Shown: positions 1 to 9,569, counted from the stretch's first letter. The stretch: 64,000 nt of DNA from Paenibacillus_AB hodogayensis (GCF_039536325.1 NZ_BAAAYO010000021.1:124001-188000), one strand, 5' to 3'. The notes: a model not told the origin generated them from the sequence alone. Program-made: numbers and translations.

Positions 1-2
1 GG

Positions 3-299
3 GTAACCAAGAGCAGCATAGAGGAGCTGGAGCATAATGCGCGACACATGGCCGCCGCTGCACACGACATTCGTTCGTATGCGAAGTTGGGCGCCTTGCA
101 CGAGTTGATCGAAGGGGTCAACCCCGATGTCCCTTCTGCAGCGGACATCGCGTGCGTGAGAGACAGGCTGTTTGAAGCTGTGGAATCAGCTCGGGGCTCT
201 GCTGCCGACCTGGGCCATCGGCTGGCGTCTGAAGAAGCCGCTTCAAGCCGAAGCGCCTCCATCGCCGTTCGAGAACGGATGCGGCGGCAATGGAAGTAA
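3..299 (+). CDS. mdcE: Malonate decarboxylase gamma subunit, C-terminal end (partial)
   Basis: The reading frame is open from the left edge and ends at a stop at 297-299; only about 98 residues are in the window. The visible stretch around HDIRSYAKLGALHELI matches what I recall of the end of the biotin-independent malonate decarboxylase gamma subunit (MdcE), which with the beta subunit decarboxylates malonyl-ACP. The identity is supported mainly by the two following genes, mdcG and mdcH, which belong to the same operon type. The stop overlaps the mdcG start by 10 bases, which suggests translational coupling. The N-terminal part lies outside the window, so the catalytic core cannot be judged. 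Confidence 0.72.
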   Translation, partial: VTKSSIEELEHNARHMAAAAHDIRSYAKLGALHELIEGVNPDVPSAADIACVRDRLFEAVESARGSAADLGHRLASEEAASSRSASIAVRERMRRQWK

Positions 300-922
300 A
301 CGTTCACGATTTGCTCCGGCTGAAGGAGCCCGATCAACTTGTCCTGGCGGAAGCAGCGCCGGAATGGCTGCGGGCTTCGGTTGAACGGGCGCCATGGGTT
401 GTTGTGCGCCGTGCTGCGCGTTCAGGTCCGCTGATTCCGGTTGGCGTGCGCGGATTTACCCGCGGCGAGCGTTTTGCCGCGTGGGTTTCTGCCGAGCACA
501 TCGCCGAATGCGTATCGCCGGAGCAACTGGCAGAGCGTATCGACTGGAAGCAGGCAGTTCGTTCAGAGCAAATCCGCTTGTTCCGGGCCATGAATGAATT
601 ATCCGGGATCTATGAACATTATTCGTTGACATGGGGACCTGCAGGGAGCATCGGCTTTGAACTGGCGAGCGGGGTGCAGACGATAAGCCCGACAAGCGAC
701 CTGGATTTGATCATCAGAGTCGCGCTCCCGCTTGATCCCTTGCTGGCGGCCAGGCTGCATCAGTTGCATAAGCAGCAGTCGATCCGCGTCGATGCGTTGA
801 TCGAGACCCCGTTCGGGGCGGTGGCGCTTGCGGAATATGTCGAGCGGGAGACGTTCGCTCCTGTACTGCTTCGTACAAGCGCCGGCCCTGTTTTTGTGCG
901 CAATCCTTGGTCGTCGGAATAA
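290..922 (+). CDS. mdcG: Malonate decarboxylase holo-ACP synthase
   Basis: This 210-residue protein fits MdcG, the phosphoribosyl-dephospho-CoA transferase that loads the prosthetic group onto the acyl-carrier subunit of malonate decarboxylase. Residues 116-124 (GPAGSIGFE) and 136-140 (SDLDL) form the nucleotidyltransferase signature, a glycine-serine loop followed by metal-binding aspartates. The N-terminal PVGVRG segment near residue 50 is also typical of the family. The ATG overlaps the end of mdcE, and mdcH follows 15 bases later, so the three genes form one operon. Length agrees with the family (about 200 residues). Confidence 0.9.
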   Translation: MEVNVHDLLRLKEPDQLVLAEAAPEWLRASVERAPWVVVRRAARSGPLIPVGVRGFTRGERFAAWVSAEHIAECVSPEQLAERIDWKQAVRSEQIRLFRAMNELSGIYEHYSLTWGPAGSIGFELASGVQTISPTSDLDLIIRVALPLDPLLAARLHQLHKQQSIRVDALIETPFGAVALAEYVERETFAPVLLRTSAGPVFVRNPWSSE

Positions 923-937
923 GGATGGTGGGAAAAC

Positions 938-1861
938 GTGAGCGTTGCATTTCTGTTTCCGGGTCAAGGCTCGCAGTCGCCGGGGATGCTTTCCGCCTTG
1001 CCGGCCCATCGCGCCGCTCAGGACGTATTGGCTGAAGCAAGCGATGTACTGCAACAGGATATACACTCGCTGGAAACGGCTGAAGCATTGTCCTCGACGA
1101 TTGCGGTCCAACTGGCAACATTCATTGCCGGCGTGGCCACCGCTACAGCGCTGGAACACGAAGGCATGACGCCCAAATTGGTTGCGGGCCATTCCGTTGG
1201 GGCTTTTGCCGCCGCCGTTGTCGCGAAAACGTTGAAGTTTGCCGATGCGCTGCTGCTTGTGAAACGGCGCGCCGAATGGATGGAGCAAGCTTTTCCACAC
1301 GGATATGGCATGGGGGTTGTGGTGGGACTAGACGAAGAGCGGTTGTCCGCGATCGTCCGGAAGGTACACGCCGTCACCCGACCGGTCTATATCGCCAACA
1401 AAAATGCTTTGCGGCAATTTACGGTGGCCGGGCACGAAGCCGCCCTGGAGATGGTGCTGGACGGGGCTCGAAAAGCGGGGGCCTGCAAGGCGGTGCGCCT
1501 CCCTGTACGGGTGCCTTCCCACTGCGAGCTTATGGCGCCGATCGAAGCAAAGCTGAAGGAAGCGCTGGATCGGGTTGCGATGACGGATGCCACGGTGTTG
1601 TTTGCAGCTAATGTAAACGCCCGTGCTATTCGAGCCGCAGTCCTCATTCGCACCGATCTTCACGCCAGCTTGTCCAGACCTGTCATGTGGTACGAGGCTA
1701 TGGTCATGCTCTACGAGCGAGGGGTTCGTTTATTCGTGGAAATGCTGCCGGGCCGTGTGCTGACATCTATTGCAGAAGCTGCTTTCCCTTCTGCAAGAGC
1801 GGTTTCTGTAAACGTTTCGAGATTGGAAGCTGTGAAAAGCTTGTACTCTCACACTATTTAG
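938..1861 (+). CDS. mdcH: Malonate decarboxylase epsilon subunit (malonyl-CoA:ACP transacylase)
   Basis: A 307-residue FabD-like acyltransferase. It has the N-terminal FPGQGSQ motif at residues 7-13 and the nucleophile elbow GHSVG at 84-88, with Ser86 as the expected catalytic serine. In malonate decarboxylase this subunit moves malonyl groups from CoA to the acyl-carrier subunit. The start is GTG at 938, preceded by a GGTGGG-like ribosome-binding site within the gap after mdcG. A fatty-acid FabD is the alternative, but the mdcE-mdcG context makes MdcH much more likely. No terminator is evident after it. Confidence 0.9.
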   Translation: MSVAFLFPGQGSQSPGMLSALPAHRAAQDVLAEASDVLQQDIHSLETAEALSSTIAVQLATFIAGVATATALEHEGMTPKLVAGHSVGAFAAAVVAKTLKFADALLLVKRRAEWMEQAFPHGYGMGVVVGLDEERLSAIVRKVHAVTRPVYIANKNALRQFTVAGHEAALEMVLDGARKAGACKAVRLPVRVPSHCELMAPIEAKLKEALDRVAMTDATVLFAANVNARAIRAAVLIRTDLHASLSRPVMWYEAMVMLYERGVRLFVEMLPGRVLTSIAEAAFPSARAVSVNVSRLEAVKSLYSHTI

Positions 1862-1908
1862 GCGGACATTCGGAATAGCGTCCAAGCGACAGAGGGGAGT
1901 GTTAATAC

Positions 1909-2748
1909 TTGCGGAATAAAATAGGGGTACCTTTTCTGGCGACACTGATCGTATTCGGGATTACAGCTTGCGGAATGACTTCACAGGAAGATAAGCAGCA
2001 ATCTGCCGGCAATCCGGAACCGACGAAACAGGGGGCGGCGATACCGGTGACGACAAAACCGGAGCAGGCAACACCGGCAGCGTCTAATGCTAACGATGAT
2101 TCCATCTCCCCGGTTCAAAAGAAGAAAAATGAGAAAGTACAACAATATAAAGAAATGAACAGGCGTGCAGAAAAAGGGGAAACGGTATTTGTCGGCTCTT
2201 CGTTGATGGAGCAGTTCCCGATTGTGAAATTGATGCTGAAATACGATAAAGACTACCGCGTATATAATCGTGGGATCAGCAATTATGTGACAGCAGATTT
2301 ATTAGCAACCATGGAAGAATGCGTGTTTGAGCTGGAACCGGCAAAAATTTTTATTAATATCGGAACCAATGATATCGCTTCATCCACATATAGACAAGAA
2401 GACTTGCTTGCCAATTATGATTTAATTTTAACGCGAATAAAAGAAAGATTGCCACAAAGCAAGGTGTTTGTTATGGCGTATTATCCGGTTAATGCCAAGG
2501 CCGATTTTCCAGGGATCGATCAAACCCAGAAAGAACAGCTGTTCAAGACAAGAACCAATCAAGCGATTCAGGATGCTAATCAGGCGATTGAGCAATTGGC
2601 CAAAAAACATAAGGTTGAATTTATTGATGTGAATCAAGGATTAATGGATGCGGAAGGGAATTTAAAGCAAGAGTATTCTAAAGATGGCTTGCATATGGTC
2701 GAGAAAGGCTATAATGTAGTGTTTGAAAATTTAAAAAAATACTTATGA
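1909..2748 (+). CDS. SGNH/GDSL-family hydrolase lipoprotein
   Basis: A 279-residue lipoprotein. The signal peptide ends in a lipobox, ITAC, at residues 18-21, followed by a Gln/Thr/Pro-rich linker to about residue 75. The SGNH blocks follow: FVGSSLME (block I near residue 97, with GSS in place of GDS), YNRGIS (block II), IGTND near residue 154 (block III) and DGLHM near residue 260 (block V). The family contains esterases and carbohydrate deacetylases, and the substrate cannot be read from sequence. The start is TTG with a strong GAGGGGAG site 8 bases upstream. A terminator follows directly. Confidence 0.85.
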   Translation: MRNKIGVPFLATLIVFGITACGMTSQEDKQQSAGNPEPTKQGAAIPVTTKPEQATPAASNANDDSISPVQKKKNEKVQQYKEMNRRAEKGETVFVGSSLMEQFPIVKLMLKYDKDYRVYNRGISNYVTADLLATMEECVFELEPAKIFINIGTNDIASSTYRQEDLLANYDLILTRIKERLPQSKVFVMAYYPVNAKADFPGIDQTQKEQLFKTRTNQAIQDANQAIEQLAKKHKVEFIDVNQGLMDAEGNLKQEYSKDGLHMVEKGYNVVFENLKKYL

Positions 2749-2766
2749 CTTCGCGTTTAGGCAACA

Positions 2767-2805
2767 AATCCCTCGTGCTGTATTAGCGCGAGGGATTGCT
2801 TTTTT
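2767..2805 (+). terminator. Rho-independent terminator after the SGNH lipoprotein
   Basis: The arms AATCCCTCG (2767-2775) and CGAGGGATT (2789-2797) pair perfectly. A GC and a run of six T follow on the plus strand. Confidence 0.85.
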
Positions 2806-2827
2806 CCTAAACCGCTTGGCTTTGAGT

Positions 2828-4228
2828 TTAGAGCTGTATGACCTGCATGGGGAAATGGTTCTCGCTCAAGTCGGCTTCTTGTTCCAGCCTACACTCCTCA
2901 TCCAGAATCATCATCGAACGTTCGGACAAGTTGAACTTAAGCCATTCGGGCAGCCCCTCTGCTTCAGGCTTGCCTGAACGAATAAAAGCAGCCCATGCCG
3001 CATGCATCCGACCTGCAAGCCCCATTCCTGCCGTTGTGTGATCATCGTTGACATATGGACTTTCCGCCCCGTGAACCGCCCCATGTGTACCCGCATACTC
3101 GAAACGGTAAAGCCAGACAGCTTGCCCCTGCTGCGCCGCCATCTCCGCAAGACGAACTGTCGCAATACGATAGAAGCAGTCCGTCAGCGTGTCTTTCCAT
3201 GCTTCTTCGGCAGGCTTCTGGAGAGCGGCTTTGCGATATGCATCCAAGACGAGTCCGTTGTTGTTTCCGAATAAGGATTGCAGCTTCTCTTCGTTCCGCG
3301 CTTCCAGTCCTGGCGAGTCCGAGATGAATGACACGGCTTCATCTTTATTCGTCCCTATAAGCAACGGAATCTTGCTGTTAAGCTTGCCGAGAACCTCGGA
3401 AACAGGTTCCTTCGGAATCGTGATCCCGTCGCGTACAGGACCAAAAGTATGGAGGCTGTTATCTTGAGCTTCCATAATCGCTTGTGCAGGAAGGGTCAGC
3501 AACCGGTGCGCTTCCTTATGCGGAATGCCCAGCTTATCCAGAAGTCTGAGAGAAATCCGGGTCGCGGTTTGTGTATCACGGATTGCTTGCGTTGCGCCGC
3601 TTCGGGCTATGATCTGGTGAAATAATCGTTGCGCAGCAGGTACGGTCAAGAGTGTGCTTGCGCATTTGGCTCCGGCCGACGCGCCCGAAACGGTGATGCG
3701 GTTGGGGTCGCCTCCAAAGTATGCTATATTTTCTTTGACCCACGTCAGCGCAGCGATGATATCCAGTATCCCGTTGTTTCCGGAGGTCTGATAAGCATCG
3801 CCCAACAAATCGCCCAAATACAGAAAGCCGAGCGCCCCCAGTCTGTAGTTAAGGGACACGCATACGATGTTATCCCGCTTGGCAAATGTTATGCCGGCAA
3901 AATCAGCGCCGGCTCCATTCACGAATCCGCCTCCATGGATGTTGACCAGTACGGGACGGTTCGCTTGCTCTACGCCAGACGTCCAGATGTTGAGACTTAA
4001 GCAATCCTCGGATTGTTCTTTGAGAATCACGTTTGGATCCTTGACGGGCTGGTACGACTTGGAACCGAACCGGTTAGCCTCATATATTCCATCCCAAGGC
4101 AGTTTGGGAAGCGGCGGCAAAAATCGGCGTTCTGCGATTGGCGCCTCGGCATATGGAATTCCGCGAAAAATATAAAGGTTGCCTTCCCGTACGCCTCGTA
4201 CCCTGCCAGCATTGGTATGAATAATCAA
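2828..4228 (-). CDS. Type-B carboxylesterase/lipase family protein
   Basis: A 466-residue cytoplasmic alpha/beta hydrolase of the carboxylesterase type-B family (p-nitrobenzyl esterase/PnbA group). It shows FRGIPYAEAP near residue 22, EDCLSLNIW near 75, the oxyanion-hole NIHGGGF near 94 and the nucleophile elbow SGASAGA near 180. The family usually has GESAGG here, so the residue before the catalytic serine is Ala instead of Glu. A HGAE segment near residue 385 is consistent with the C-terminal active-site region. There is no signal peptide. It ends convergently with the SGNH lipoprotein gene. Natural substrate unknown. Confidence 0.88.
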   Translation of the reverse strand: MIIHTNAGRVRGVREGNLYIFRGIPYAEAPIAERRFLPPLPKLPWDGIYEANRFGSKSYQPVKDPNVILKEQSEDCLSLNIWTSGVEQANRPVLVNIHGGGFVNGAGADFAGITFAKRDNIVCVSLNYRLGALGFLYLGDLLGDAYQTSGNNGILDIIAALTWVKENIAYFGGDPNRITVSGASAGAKCASTLLTVPAAQRLFHQIIARSGATQAIRDTQTATRISLRLLDKLGIPHKEAHRLLTLPAQAIMEAQDNSLHTFGPVRDGITIPKEPVSEVLGKLNSKIPLLIGTNKDEAVSFISDSPGLEARNEEKLQSLFGNNNGLVLDAYRKAALQKPAEEAWKDTLTDCFYRIATVRLAEMAAQQGQAVWLYRFEYAGTHGAVHGAESPYVNDDHTTAGMGLAGRMHAAWAAFIRSGKPEAEGLPEWLKFNLSERSMMILDEECRLEQEADLSENHFPMQVIQL

Positions 4229-4292
4229 CCGAAAAGCCTCCCGTCTACGTTGTTTAGACTATCCTATCACTTTTCATACTGCCACAGATAAG

Positions 4293-4311
4293 TTATACTT
4301 AATTTATTATA
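4293..4311. promoter_or_regulatory. AT-rich operator-like sequence before the GntR regulator
   Basis: TTATACTTAATTTATTATA resembles the TTATACTAAATTAAG sequence found downstream of the regulator gene, before the solute-binding protein. A shared sequence on both sides of a GntR/LacI regulator suggests autoregulation. This is an inference from similarity only, because AT-rich intergenic DNA can match by chance. Confidence 0.35.
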
Positions 4312-4361
4312 AATAATATAACAATATCGTCAATAGTATATAAACTAAGGATGTGTATTCC

Positions 4362-5450
4362 GTGCCTAGCATGCCATTATACAAACAAATACAAAATGAT
4401 ATCAAGAAAATGTATGCGGAAGGGAAACTTCGCGACGGCGACCGCATCCCTTCCGAGAAGGAACTGGCCGATCAATACAAGGTAAGCCAGATTACGAGCA
4501 AGAACGCCTTGATCGGTCTTATGGAGGAAGGCTTTGTCGTGCGCGTCAAAGGAAAGGGTACTTTCATAAAGGGCGGAGCATATCAGCAGAAATTGCTCCC
4601 GGGCTACAGCGCCGGGCAAACGCAGGGAAGAGGAACCATAGGACTCATCATGCCGTTGCTGAGCAACAGAGTGGAGCTGCAGTTTGCGAATTGGATCGAA
4701 TACTATTCAAACGAGGCAGGCTACGACCTCATGTTAAGAATTACGAGGGAGTCCGCGGAAGAAGAGACGAAAGCGATTGAGGCTTTCTTGGGCAAAGGGG
4801 TTCAAGGCATGATCATCTTCCCCGTGGAACAGGAAAACTATAACGAGTCGATTTTGCGGTTATCGCTGGAGAAGAAGCCGCTGGTGCTGCTGGATCGGTA
4901 TTTGAAAGAAATTCGCACGTACAGCGTAAGTTCGGATAATGTTAACGGCGCCTGTACCGCTGTAGATGAACTATTGGAAGAAGGACATCAAGCAATCGCC
5001 TATATGACATTGGAAAATACGAACAGCGCGACGGATGAAAGAGCGCAAGGATTTGAGAAAGCGTTCCAGCAGAGGGGCATCCCGATTCATAAAAATTTAT
5101 GGTGCGTCATTCCTCTCCGAACGTTCTATTCAGAAGGAACCTACGAACAAATTTTTGAATTTTTACAACAAAATCCCGAAATTACCGCCGTGTTTACCGT
5201 CAATAGCGTGCTTGCGCAGCTTGCGTACAAGGCGCTAAACCGGCTGGGGCGGACCATTCCGGATCACATTAAACTGGTCACGTTCGATTTCCCCGATCTG
5301 GAACACGTTTCCTGGATCCAACAAAATGAAAAGGAGATGTGCAGACAAACGATTCATCTTCTACTGGAACAAATGGAGGGCGTCTATGAACCGAGAAGAG
5401 AAGTCGTGCCGGTTAACCTGATCAAGGAACACAATCATCATCCAAATTAG
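4362..5450 (+). CDS. GntR-type HTH regulator with LacI-type sugar-sensing domain (AraR-like)
   Basis: About 362 residues. The N-terminal GntR winged helix (residues 1-75) includes PLYKQIQNDIKKM, IPSEKELADQYKVSQ and VKGKGTFI. The rest is a LacI/periplasmic-binding-like effector domain (GTIGLIMPLL to LVTFDFPDLEHV). Domain order and length match AraR of Bacillus subtilis, the arabinose-responsive repressor, which fits the arabinan-type enzymes downstream. Start choice: AAGG at 4347-4350 is too close to the GTG at 4353, so GTG 4362 is preferred. It probably represses the solute-binding protein/GH43/GH51/GH2/sulfatase genes until a sugar binds. Confidence 0.87.
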   Translation: MPSMPLYKQIQNDIKKMYAEGKLRDGDRIPSEKELADQYKVSQITSKNALIGLMEEGFVVRVKGKGTFIKGGAYQQKLLPGYSAGQTQGRGTIGLIMPLLSNRVELQFANWIEYYSNEAGYDLMLRITRESAEEETKAIEAFLGKGVQGMIIFPVEQENYNESILRLSLEKKPLVLLDRYLKEIRTYSVSSDNVNGACTAVDELLEEGHQAIAYMTLENTNSATDERAQGFEKAFQQRGIPIHKNLWCVIPLRTFYSEGTYEQIFEFLQQNPEITAVFTVNSVLAQLAYKALNRLGRTIPDHIKLVTFDFPDLEHVSWIQQNEKEMCRQTIHLLLEQMEGVYEPRREVVPVNLIKEHNHHPN

Positions 5451-5472
5451 TATTTATACCAAATTAATCATT

Positions 5473-5490
5473 TATACTAAATTAAGTATA
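5473..5490. promoter_or_regulatory. Inverted repeat, putative GntR operator before the solute-binding protein
   Basis: TATACT and AGTATA form a perfect 6-bp inverted repeat separated by 6 bases. It sits inside a direct duplication of ATTTATAC(C/T)AAATTAA beginning about 5455. A TATAAT element at 5512-5517 lies about 45 bases upstream of the start codon. It is the likely control region of the glycosidase operon. Confidence 0.45.
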
Positions 5491-5562
5491 TTAATATATA
5501 ATGGTATATTGTATAATTTGTCATGAAACAGACTAACCAATATTTAAGGGAGGGTCATGAAT

Positions 5563-6885
5563 ATGAAACAGTTCCCGGTCAAGAAACGATCTAGGAAGCA
5601 TCTGTTGGTTTATCCTTTGTTGCTGTCGCTCGCGGCAGGTTGTTCAAGCGGTGGAGGCCAGCCGTCTGCAGCAGACCCGGCAAAAGACAATAAGCCAAAA
5701 GCTCCGGTCACGCTGAAAGTACTTTTCGCGAACCCAGGGATGACAAAGGAGATTTTTCAGGAACTTATCGCTGGGCCAGTAAAGAAGCTGCATCCGCATA
5801 TCTCTTTTGATATGGTCGAATTTCAAACGACCTACGGGCTAAAGGAAATGATAGCCGCCGGAGATATTCCCGACTTCATTTATACCACTCCGTATATTCA
5901 GGACATGCTCGATAGCGATATTGCGCTTGATCTGACAGAACAGTTGAAGAAGCATCAAATTGATACCGCCCGATTTAATCCGGTTGTTATGAATGCGATC
6001 AAAAGCTTCGGTACGAAAGGAGAAATTTATTCCCTTCCGTATATGAGCCAATCGTTCGCGATGTGGTACAACAAAAGTCTTTTTGATCGATTTGGTAGCG
6101 CTTACCCGACAGACGGCATGAACTGGGATCAGGCGATTGAGCTGAGCAAAAAGCTGGCCCGGCAGGAAAACGGCGTGCAGTATCGCGGCTTGGTTGCTAC
6201 CCACGGCGGAATTTCGACCTTTGCCTCTTCACTGTCCCTCGAACTTGTCGATTCGAAATCATTAACCGCGCTTATTTCGGACAAATGGAATGCGGTTTTC
6301 GCGAAGGGGAAAGCGCTTTACGATATTGTCGATAATCGCCCGGTCAAGTTGAATGCGAGCAATGTACAACTGTTCGTAAGGGACCAGACACTTGCTATGG
6401 CGCCGTATTGGACCGGCGGCATGCTTGGATACTTAAAAGATGCGAAGGACCTGAATTGGGATGTTGTGCAAGTACCCTATTTTGCAGAAGCGCCTAATAA
6501 ATATTATCAGGTCGATTACCATCAATTTGTCGTCAGCAAAACAACCAAACATCTCGATGATGTCATGGAAGTGTTGAAGGTGACCGTGTCGGACGAAGTT
6601 CAGGCGAAGGCTGCCCGGCAGGGGAAAGAAACCGTACTCGCGAATCAGAGCATCGTCGATCAGTTCGCGCAAGATCTTGATTTTGTCAAAGGCAAAAACC
6701 TGAAAGGTATATTTAAAGGTCAGGCTTCCAACATGATTTTCCAATCCAAATATAATGGTGCGGTTTCGACTGCGATTAACGCAGCGTTTAATGATGTATT
6801 CGAAGGCAAATCGGATATCAATACAGCATTGCGGAAAGCCAAAGAAGAAGCAGACAAAAAAATCGCCGAGTTGAAACAACAATAA
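5563..6885 (+). CDS. ABC-type extracellular solute-binding lipoprotein (family 1)
   Basis: About 440 residues. The lipoprotein signal ends in SLAAGC with the lipidated Cys near residue 27. The body has features of carbohydrate-binding family-1 proteins, such as MWYNKSLFDRFG and YPTDGMNWDQAIELS. It resembles three other lipoproteins in this window, including the C-terminal segment around DINTALRKAKEEADKKI. It should capture oligosaccharides at the outer face of the membrane. AAGGGAGGG at 5546-5554 is spaced for ATG 5563 better than ATG 5557. No permease gene follows; GH43 is next, after a small hairpin at 6901-6920 without a T-run. Confidence 0.88.
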   Translation: MKQFPVKKRSRKHLLVYPLLLSLAAGCSSGGGQPSAADPAKDNKPKAPVTLKVLFANPGMTKEIFQELIAGPVKKLHPHISFDMVEFQTTYGLKEMIAAGDIPDFIYTTPYIQDMLDSDIALDLTEQLKKHQIDTARFNPVVMNAIKSFGTKGEIYSLPYMSQSFAMWYNKSLFDRFGSAYPTDGMNWDQAIELSKKLARQENGVQYRGLVATHGGISTFASSLSLELVDSKSLTALISDKWNAVFAKGKALYDIVDNRPVKLNASNVQLFVRDQTLAMAPYWTGGMLGYLKDAKDLNWDVVQVPYFAEAPNKYYQVDYHQFVVSKTTKHLDDVMEVLKVTVSDEVQAKAARQGKETVLANQSIVDQFAQDLDFVKGKNLKGIFKGQASNMIFQSKYNGAVSTAINAAFNDVFEGKSDINTALRKAKEEADKKIAELKQQ

Positions 6886-6946
6886 GCGGATCGGCACGAG
6901 TGATCCTGCTTCCGGGATCATGCTGATGTGGCAAGGGGCTATTCGA

Positions 6947-9520
6947 GTGAATAAAGCTCGCTTTGTATGGATTGGTTTATCGATTTCAGTCCTTATCGTT
7001 ATTGTTTATGCGGTGTTGTTTCGAGAGACGAACGATAGGGGGGCCATCAATATGGAGGGAACCGGTATGACACAGAAATGGCAAGACCGGGAAATCTATA
7101 AAAACTGGATGAGTTTGACCGTGGAGAAAAAAGCAGGGTACGAGAACGACGCTCTCAATGGAAAAAATTATCCAGGTGGCGATCCATTCGTCATGAAACA
7201 TAACGGTATTTATTATTTATATCCGAGTACGCATTTCAATTTATCCGACATCCGGGCGTGGAGCTCGGAGGATTTGATTCATTGGAACTATGAAGGTATC
7301 GTAGCGCAGGACGATCGTTTGAAGATGGCCTACGCCCCTGAGGTTACTTATTGGAACGGTTATTTTTATATGGTTACCTCACCGGGAGGAAACGGACATT
7401 ATGTTTTGAAAAGCGATCGTCCCACAGGTCCCTTCACCGTGGAGACAGCTAACGTTGGCATGAGTATCGACGGTTCCATTTTTATCGATGATGACGGCAA
7501 ATGGTACTTTTATTATGCGGGTCAGAACGGCATTCGCGGGCGGGAAATGCCTACCCCGCTAACGTTCGGAACCGAACGCATTTTGCCGGGAACAAGCATG
7601 AATCATTGGACAGAAGGGCCTTTCCTGCTCAAAAGAAACGGTACTTATTTCATGACGCAAACCGGTAATCATCTGATGAGCGCAGGATACCGGATCAATT
7701 ATTCCGTATCGAAGGATGGACCGCTCGGCAAATTCGTCACGCCTTACAATAATCCGATGATCATCAACACGGATAACGGGTTTCACGGCTTAGGGCATAG
7801 CTCCACCGTATTGGGTCCCGATCTGGACTCGTATTACATCGTGTACCACAACAACAAAAATCCCGTATCGCCGGGAATCGGTCATGACCGATATTTTAAT
7901 ATCGACAAGCTCGTGTTTAACGGGGATAAAATGGACGTTCTCGGGCCAACAAACTCCCCGCAAGTTGCGCCGAACCGGGCATCCTTTTATACGTGGATCC
8001 AACGGGACGGGGTTGAACGGCATTTTGACAAGCTGGCACAAGGAAAATCGACTAGGATCGTCAGCAAAACGGAAACGCAGGAAAGCTATACGGCAGAGTT
8101 CAACTTTAAGGCGGCTTGGGAATCCAAGCCCAATGAGGGTGGGAAACCGCTTGCGGGCGTATTCTTTTCTTATGAGAATAACTCCCATTATGGCGTGGTC
8201 TCCGTCCATGTGCTCGAAAAGAAGCTGGAGCTTGCAAGCGTAAGCCATAACGAAAGTCGTTCCATTGCCTTCGCATCGTTGCCTGAAGATATGGACTTGA
8301 CCAAGCTGCATACCATTCGGATTGAAAAGGATCGTCAGAAGGTGACCGTTTATTTTGACGGCATGCACAAATTGGATGCCGAAATGAGCGACTTGGCGGC
8401 AGGCCGTATCGGATATGTTTACGAAGATTGCGATTTAATGCCGGACTATACCGCATTCAGCGATGAGGTAAACGGTTCAAGCGATTTCGATGCCTATAAG
8501 CCTGTTCCGGGAAGCATCGAGGCGGTCCATTATTTGAAAGGCAACGGGCGCGGCTACTCCGCTAAAGAGAAACCGGAAGCTGAAAATCCTTTCCGTCCTG
8601 AAGATGGCATCAGGATCGATCAAACGGATGGCAACAGCTACCTGGTTCATCTGAATCACAAAGGAGATTGGCTCCAATACAACATCAACGTCAAAGAAGA
8701 GGCGACATACGGGATCGATTTAAGAGTCAGAGGTCAGAAGAAAGCCGCGGAATTGGAAGTGTATGCGGATGATAAGCGGATCACCACGATTGCGGTACCT
8801 GCAACTGAAGATGATCCGCGTAACGGCTGGGTGAAAGTGAAAGGAATCGGAAGCGTTCCTCTTCAGGCTGACTTGCACACCTTGAAGTTTAAGGTGAAGA
8901 GCGGCGAAATCCAATTATTGGATTTTAACATTTATAAGTTGGGCATGGAGGGGCTGAATCGTTCTGTCGAACTGACCAAGACCGGGGATCGCGCAGACGG
9001 GTTGTATAGCGATTGGACTTATATCGGCAAGTGGTCCATATCGAATCAAGGCTTAACCTCCGCCCCCGGCGTTAACAGTATGGCATTCACAGGAGAAACG
9101 TCCTGGAGCGATTATACCGTCGAGGCGGATCTGATCGTATCCAAAGCCTCCTCGCAGGACGATGCCGGTATTGTAATCCGCGCTTCCAACGAATCGACGC
9201 ATAAAGACCAAGTGTCCGATGCCTTAATGGGATATTATATCTCATTTGCATCCGGCTCGGTTGCTCTGAAGAAATTAAACTATAACGCTATAGTGCTTGA
9301 ACGAGCCAATTTCAGCTTTCCAAAAGATCAAAGGATCCACGTCAAGATTCAAGCGGAAGGAAGCACGATTCGGGTTTATCTCGAAAACAACCCGAAACCT
9401 ATCCTTCAGTATACGGACAGCGATGCGTTTACTACCGGTAAAGTCGGCGTCAGATCGACGGCGAATGCCACAACGGTTTTCGAGAGGTTCATTATTAAGT
9501 CCTCATCCGTAAAACCGTGA
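6947..9520 (+). CDS. Membrane-anchored GH43-type glycosidase with accessory beta-sandwich domains
   Basis: About 857 residues from GTG 6947 (AAGGGGC site upstream). A single N-terminal hydrophobic segment (ISVLIVIVYAVLF) anchors it outside the cell. The five-bladed GH43 domain follows: GGDPFVMK (catalytic base Asp), YAPEVTYWNG, SIDGSIFIDDDG and WTEGPFLLKRNG, whose Glu is the expected acid. GLGHSST supplies the usual His. Behind it come a concanavalin-like domain, a CBM6-like domain (near IRIDQTDGNSYLVH) and a second lectin-like domain (DAGIVIRAS to the C-terminus). GH43 enzymes act on arabinan, arabinoxylan or beta-xylosides. The neighbouring GH51 makes an arabinose-containing substrate likely. 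Confidence 0.87.
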   Translation: MNKARFVWIGLSISVLIVIVYAVLFRETNDRGAINMEGTGMTQKWQDREIYKNWMSLTVEKKAGYENDALNGKNYPGGDPFVMKHNGIYYLYPSTHFNLSDIRAWSSEDLIHWNYEGIVAQDDRLKMAYAPEVTYWNGYFYMVTSPGGNGHYVLKSDRPTGPFTVETANVGMSIDGSIFIDDDGKWYFYYAGQNGIRGREMPTPLTFGTERILPGTSMNHWTEGPFLLKRNGTYFMTQTGNHLMSAGYRINYSVSKDGPLGKFVTPYNNPMIINTDNGFHGLGHSSTVLGPDLDSYYIVYHNNKNPVSPGIGHDRYFNIDKLVFNGDKMDVLGPTNSPQVAPNRASFYTWIQRDGVERHFDKLAQGKSTRIVSKTETQESYTAEFNFKAAWESKPNEGGKPLAGVFFSYENNSHYGVVSVHVLEKKLELASVSHNESRSIAFASLPEDMDLTKLHTIRIEKDRQKVTVYFDGMHKLDAEMSDLAAGRIGYVYEDCDLMPDYTAFSDEVNGSSDFDAYKPVPGSIEAVHYLKGNGRGYSAKEKPEAENPFRPEDGIRIDQTDGNSYLVHLNHKGDWLQYNINVKEEATYGIDLRVRGQKKAAELEVYADDKRITTIAVPATEDDPRNGWVKVKGIGSVPLQADLHTLKFKVKSGEIQLLDFNIYKLGMEGLNRSVELTKTGDRADGLYSDWTYIGKWSISNQGLTSAPGVNSMAFTGETSWSDYTVEADLIVSKASSQDDAGIVIRASNESTHKDQVSDALMGYYISFASGSVALKKLNYNAIVLERANFSFPKDQRIHVKIQAEGSTIRVYLENNPKPILQYTDSDAFTTGKVGVRSTANATTVFERFIIKSSSVKP

Positions 9521-9569
9521 GCTTACCGGAAATCGAGCTATCGGTGGAGAAGCGAATAACGAATTTTAC

